Shown here: in pieces, positions 6,540 to 8,378 of the stretch
How positions within the stretch are numbered: position 1 is the first letter of the stretch
Layout: each line of letters opens with the position of its first letter
Source of the DNA: Desulfovibrio sp.
GTDB taxonomy: Bacteria > Desulfobacterota > Desulfovibrionia > Desulfovibrionales > Desulfovibrionaceae
Assembly (NCBI GenBank): GCA_003512875.1
Contig: DONZ01000064.1
Span: 1-8,378, forward strand
DNA length: 8,378 nucleotides
Direction: 5' to 3'
The notes under the pieces: generated by a model
Databases searched by the model: none
What the model saw: only the letters and a program-made list of their open reading frames with translations
What the model was told of the DNA's origin: nothing
Translations under genes and position numbers: made by a program

Positions 6540-6596
6540 TTATTTCACGAGCCACCACCAAGAAATGTAAGAGTGTTGTATTTTTTGCGTTTTCAT
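6540..6596 (-). CDS. trpL: trp leader peptide with three consecutive Trp codons
   Basis: An 18-codon reading frame, ATG at 6596-6594 to TAA at 6542-6540, encoding MKTQKIQHSYISWWWLVK. Trp codons 13-15 (6560-6552) are consecutive and sit 3 codons before the stop, the expected arrangement for a ribosome-stalling leader. The product's role is to sense tryptophanyl-tRNA supply in cis; the peptide itself probably has no enzymatic role. There is no purine-rich Shine-Dalgarno upstream: the preceding bases are TACATGTTTTT. The ATG lies 7 bases after the promoter -10, so the mRNA likely begins at or beside the A of the ATG. Its stop codon lies in the loop of the 1:2 hairpin. The same frame is open for some distance upstream, but that part lies above the promoter. 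The symbol is assigned by function and position. Confidence 0.85.
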   Translation of the reverse strand: MKTQKIQHSYISWWWLVK

Positions 6597-6611
6597 AAAA
6601 ACATGTATAAA
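6583..6611 (+). promoter_or_regulatory. Tentative tatD promoter overlapping the trpL promoter
   Basis: On the + strand TATAAA (6606-6611) is a good -10 (5 of 6) placed 42 bases before the tatD ATG. The -35 region is poor: TTTTGC at 17-bp spacing (6583-6588) or TTGCGT at 15-bp spacing (6585-6590). The hexamer shares four bases (6606-6609) with the -10 of the divergent trpL promoter, so the two could not be melted independently. Confidence 0.35.
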
Positions 6612-6632
6612 AAAAAGTTGGGCTTTTGTCAA
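6604..6632 (-). promoter_or_regulatory. Sigma-70 promoter of the trpL-trpB transcript
   Basis: On the - strand a perfect -35 TTGACA (6632-6627) is followed by exactly 17 bases and TATACA (6609-6604), 4 of 6 to the -10 consensus. The expected start is 6597 or 6596, and the purine at 6596 is the A of the leader ATG. I see no obvious TrpR-type palindrome centred on it, so control appears to rest mainly on attenuation. Confidence 0.8.
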
Positions 6633-6652
6633 GCGAAAAGCGAGGATAAAAA

Positions 6653-7489
6653 ATGGGACATAAAAAGAAAGTGTATATTGACCCGAAAACATTGAATTTG
6701 CCCTTGGTCGGCTGCGACAGCCATGCGCATATCGTGACGCCTCCTTTGTGGGAAGAAAGGGATGAAGTGCTTTTGCGGGCAAAAGAAGCTGGAGTGAGAA
6801 CCATTGGGGAAGTTCTTTTGGGGCATAAGCAATATATTGAGCATAAGGATTATTTTGATGACAAGGAGCATGTCTTTTTCATTTATGGCTTGCACCCTAC
6901 GGATTTGTTGGAAATCGACGCAGGCGAAACGGAACGCATATATGAAGATATCATGCGGGATAAGAAGGAAAAGCGAAAAATCCGTGCTGTGGGCGAGATA
7001 GGGCTTGATTATTATTGGAAAGAAGTTCCGCATGCGTTGCAGCAGGAATATTTTATTAAAATGCTTGCCCTTGCGAAGCAATGCGCATTGCCTGTCGTTA
7101 TTCACAGCAGGGATGCTTTTGAAGATACCGTGAACATTTTGCTGGAACAGGGATTCCATGATTATCCTTTGCTGTGGCATTGCTTTGACAGGGACAGGGA
7201 ATGCGCGGAAATTGTGCTTTCCCACGGCTGGCACATATCCATTCCGGGCTCGGTGACATACAAAGCCAACGCCCATGTGCGCGAGGCTTTGAAAATCATG
7301 GACAGGGAACGTTTGCTGCTGGAAACGGACAGTCCTTATTTAAGCCCCGAACCTTGGCGCGGCAAGCCCGATGAACCTGCCTTCACCGTGTTCACGGCGG
7401 AATGCGTGGCTAAGGAGTTGGAAGTCGGCACAGCGGAACTTTGGGAGCAATGCGGAAACAATGCCCGCCGGTTTTTTGGCGTGGAATGA
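6653..7489 (+). CDS. tatD: TatD-family metal-dependent hydrolase (putative deoxyribonuclease)
   Basis: A 278-residue TIM-barrel amidohydrolase of the TatD/YcfH family. Characterised members are metal-dependent 3'-5' exonucleases or phosphodiesterases acting in the cytoplasm, and the precise role of this paralogue is unknown. The metal-site residues are in family order: H24 and H26 in DSHAH, E115 in GEIGLDYY, H151 in VVIHSRDA, H176 in LWHCF, and D226 in LETDSPYLSP. The GLHP loop (79-82) and the C-terminal NNARRFF (269-275) also match. A basic/hydrophobic N-terminal extension of about 20 residues precedes the first strand. The ATG has GAGG seven bases upstream. It is divergent from the trp leader and followed after 74 bases by the sigma-28-driven small gene; no good terminator separates them, so readthrough into that gene is possible. 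The symbol is family-level; ycfH would be equally acceptable. Confidence 0.92.
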   Translation: MGHKKKVYIDPKTLNLPLVGCDSHAHIVTPPLWEERDEVLLRAKEAGVRTIGEVLLGHKQYIEHKDYFDDKEHVFFIYGLHPTDLLEIDAGETERIYEDIMRDKKEKRKIRAVGEIGLDYYWKEVPHALQQEYFIKMLALAKQCALPVVIHSRDAFEDTVNILLEQGFHDYPLLWHCFDRDRECAEIVLSHGWHISIPGSVTYKANAHVREALKIMDRERLLLETDSPYLSPEPWRGKPDEPAFTVFTAECVAKELEVGTAELWEQCGNNARRFFGVE

Positions 7490-7507
7490 TTTTCCCGCGA
7501 AAAAAGC

Positions 7508-7534
7508 TAAATAAATTTTTAAAAAAGCCGATAA
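7508..7534 (+). promoter_or_regulatory. Sigma-28 (FliA) flagellar promoter
   Basis: TAAA (7508-7511), exactly 15 bases, then GCCGATAA (7527-7534). This reproduces the TAAA-N15-GCCGATAA consensus of FliA-type flagellar sigma factors without a mismatch in the core. Transcription should start near 7541, giving an untranslated leader of about 20 bases that contains the Shine-Dalgarno TAAGGAGG (7551-7558). It implies late-class flagellar expression of the small gene that follows. Confidence 0.87.
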
Positions 7535-7563
7535 AAGGAATATATTGTAATAAGGAGGCTTTT

Positions 7564-7743
7564 ATGGAAATTGATACCGCTAGCCTTGGTTCTGTTCAAG
7601 GTCAAATGTCTCTTGGCATTCAAAAGCAAAGTCTTGATTTTGATGCTCAAATGACCAATAAGCTCATGCAGGATTCATTGCAGGCAGCTGATAATATGCG
7701 TGCAAGTCAAGGGATTGGAACAAATCTTAATATCACCGCATAA
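7564..7743 (+). CDS. YjfB-like putative motility protein (small, sigma-28 controlled)
   Basis: A 59-residue protein beginning MEIDTASL and ending GIGTNLNITA. It has no signal peptide or hydrophobic helix, no Cys or Trp, and a central amphipathic, Gln/Met/Ser-rich helix (about 12-48). The MDI-type start, the helix with regularly placed Met and Gln, and a closing LGxNLDI-like strand resemble the YjfB putative-motility-protein family. As I recall, yjfB of Bacillus subtilis is in the SigD (sigma-28 type) regulon. The molecular function of the family is not known. The ATG is set by a near-perfect TAAGGAGG five bases upstream, and an exact sigma-28 promoter precedes it. The frame stays open upstream into tatD, but the promoter and Shine-Dalgarno make 7564 the start. 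Expression with late flagellar genes is inferred from the promoter. No other flagellar gene is in the window. Confidence 0.8.
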   Translation: MEIDTASLGSVQGQMSLGIQKQSLDFDAQMTNKLMQDSLQAADNMRASQGIGTNLNITA

Positions 7744-7769
7744 GCTTATTTTTTTGCTTATTACACAAA

Positions 7770-7795
7770 ATAAAACGCCTTTCCGGGCGTTTTAT
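7770..7795. terminator. Bidirectional terminator between the YjfB-like gene and miaA
   Basis: ATAAAACGCC (7770-7779) and GGCGTTTTAT (7786-7795) form a perfect 10-bp stem with a 6-nt loop. On the - strand the arm runs on into TTTTATTTTGTG, a good tract for ending miaA. On the + strand the tail (TTTTATGCATTT) is weaker but usable. The miaA stop codon (7794-7792) lies inside the stem, the same arrangement as at bamD/glmU. Confidence 0.8.
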
Positions 7796-8378
7796 GCATT
7801 TAAAAAATCCAAAATGGCGGGCAGGCTTTGTTCTTCCGGTCTGAACCAATGTATGCGGGGGTCCGCCCTGAACCAAGTCCATTGCCGCTTTGCGTAGGCA
7901 CGCGTGTTTTTATTCCAAAGCGTTTTGCATTCTTCTAAGCTATGTTTGCCCAGAAGATAATCCGCCAATTCAATGCAGCCTATGCCGGACCAGCCGGGAG
8001 CGGCAATATTGGGGCAATGCTCCAAGGCTGTTTTTGCTTCTTCCATTGCGCCGTTTTCAAGCATGAGCGCCGTCCTCTTATATAAGAAAGGGCTGAGCTC
8101 GCTGAGCGGCAAGCCGATACCGATACGCAGAACGTCGTATTCCGTGTTTTTCGGGGTTTCCTTATGCCATTCGCTGAATTTTTTGCCTGTTGCCGCAAAA
8201 ACTTCCAAAGCGCGGGCTATGCGCTGTTTGTCATTGAAATGAATTTTTTCCGCATATTCCCTGTCTGTTTTTTGCAATTCGGCATACAGCTCCCTGCTGC
8301 CTTTTTTTTGAATTTCCTGAATGAAATGGGTATGAATATCCTGCGGAATGTCCGGAATTTTAACAATGCCGTCAAATA
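7792..8378 (-). CDS. miaA: tRNA dimethylallyltransferase MiaA, 5' end outside the window
   Basis: The open frame enters from the right edge and runs 194 codons to TAA (7794-7792); about one third of the protein, including the P-loop, lies beyond the window. MiaA adds a dimethylallyl group to A37 of UNN-decoding tRNAs, the first step to ms2i6A. Family landmarks are the PDIPQDI segment near the edge (typical of the region after GLY.RALL.G), NDKQRIARALEVFAATGKKFSEW (similar to the conserved NDxQRIxRALEV), and the C-terminal TRAYAKRQWTWFRADPRIHWF block. A TTG at 8277-8275 is in frame but lies inside this conserved region, so it is not the start. The gene converges on the YjfB-like gene and shares its terminator. 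The window thus holds parts of two genes for A37 modification, tsaD and miaA, 7.5 kb apart. Confidence 0.95.
   Translation of the reverse strand, partial: FDGIVKIPDIPQDIHTHFIQEIQKKGSRELYAELQKTDREYAEKIHFNDKQRIARALEVFAATGKKFSEWHKETPKNTEYDVLRIGIGLPLSELSPFLYKRTALMLENGAMEEAKTALEHCPNIAAPGWSGIGCIELADYLLGKHSLEECKTLWNKNTRAYAKRQWTWFRADPRIHWFRPEEQSLPAILDFLNA

Larger units (their letters stand above)
6471..6596 (-). promoter_or_regulatory. Tryptophan-responsive ribosome-mediated attenuator (trp leader)
   Basis: The leader RNA contains all four classical attenuator segments. Segment 1 (6554-6548, starting at the third Trp codon) can pair with segment 2 (6539-6533) as a 7-pair hairpin with three wobble pairs, around a loop holding the leader stop codon. 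Segment 2 with its downstream U-tract can instead pair with segment 3 as the antiterminator. Segments 3 and 4 form the terminator. A ribosome stalled at the Trp run (6560-6552) would cover segment 1, free segment 2 and allow trpB transcription. A ribosome that reaches the stop at 6542-6540 would cover segment 2 and let the terminator form. This is the E. coli trp-type mechanism. Pairings were found by eye and no folding energies were calculated. Confidence 0.85.

Noticed and set aside
6431..6652. T-box riboswitch as the regulator of trpB
   Set aside because: I see no T-box AGGGUGGNACCGCG-like sequence or stem I architecture, and the region is too short; the Trp-codon leader explains the terminator.
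6540..6782. An 80-codon - strand protein ending in the WWW peptide
   Set aside because: The upstream part overlaps tatD and lies above the mapped-by-eye promoter; only the last 18 codons fall within the predicted transcript.
6331..6804. A 157-codon - strand frame spanning the tatD start, the trp leader and the trpB start
   Set aside because: It reads through the promoter, terminator and trpB start in another frame, with low-complexity translation and no domain.
6629..7276. Long - strand open frame (215 codons) opposite tatD
   Set aside because: It is antisense to a well-supported TatD gene with all metal ligands, contains no recognisable domain, and has no Shine-Dalgarno or promoter of its own.
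7441..7743. A 100-codon version of the YjfB-like gene starting inside tatD
   Set aside because: The extension would overlap tatD, includes the sigma-28 promoter as coding sequence and lacks a Shine-Dalgarno. The ATG at 7564 has an excellent one and gives the family-like MEI start.
7740..7761. ATAAGC/GCTTAT inverted repeat just after the YjfB-like gene as a terminator
   Set aside because: The stem is only 6 bp with a 10-base T-rich loop and no T-tract after it; the 7770-7795 hairpin is a much better terminator.
8275..8277. TTG start for a short miaA
   Set aside because: The frame continues upstream to the window edge with MiaA-like sequence, so the gene is truncated by the window rather than starting there.

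Overview
The window looks like ordinary chromosome from a Gram-negative, flagellated, moderately AT-rich proteobacterium. My best guess is a member of the Desulfovibrionales (Desulfovibrio/Bilophila-type). The pointers are the trxA-trxB-bamD run, an outer-membrane assembly lipoprotein, the family-level look of the proteins and an exact sigma-28 promoter. Taxonomy is inference, since no rRNA or marker gene is complete here. I see no mobile element, CRISPR array, tRNA or rRNA.

Left part (1-2373, + strand): the 3' end of tsaD, then a short promoter region and a tight three-gene run: thioredoxin (trxA), thioredoxin reductase (trxB, 1-nt gap) and the BamD/ComL outer-membrane lipoprotein (8-nt overlap with trxB). 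It ends at a perfect 13-bp hairpin that also terminates the convergent glmU.

Middle (2369-5170, - strand): an iron-type alcohol dehydrogenase, a DUF2065 (YjeT-like) small membrane protein and glmU. Stop and start signals overlap (TAATG; then a stop codon built into the next Shine-Dalgarno), so the three genes look translationally coupled. Upstream, on the same strand, is a stand-alone trpB that closes with its own intrinsic terminator. No trpA is adjacent.

The most interesting element is the 220-bp region between trpB and tatD (6431-6652). On the - strand it holds an apparently complete ribosome-mediated tryptophan attenuator: a near-consensus promoter, an 18-residue leader peptide with three consecutive Trp codons, a leader hairpin, a competing antiterminator and a U-tailed terminator just before trpB. 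The leader ATG falls where transcription should begin and has no Shine-Dalgarno, so the leader peptide is probably leaderless. The promoter's -10 overlaps a candidate -10 for the divergent tatD.

Right part (6653-8378): a TatD-family metal-dependent hydrolase (+), then a 59-residue YjfB-like putative motility protein behind an exact TAAA-N15-GCCGATAA sigma-28 promoter. A hairpin follows that is shared with the convergent miaA (- strand, 5' end outside the window). All stretches without a gene are shorter than 300 bases.
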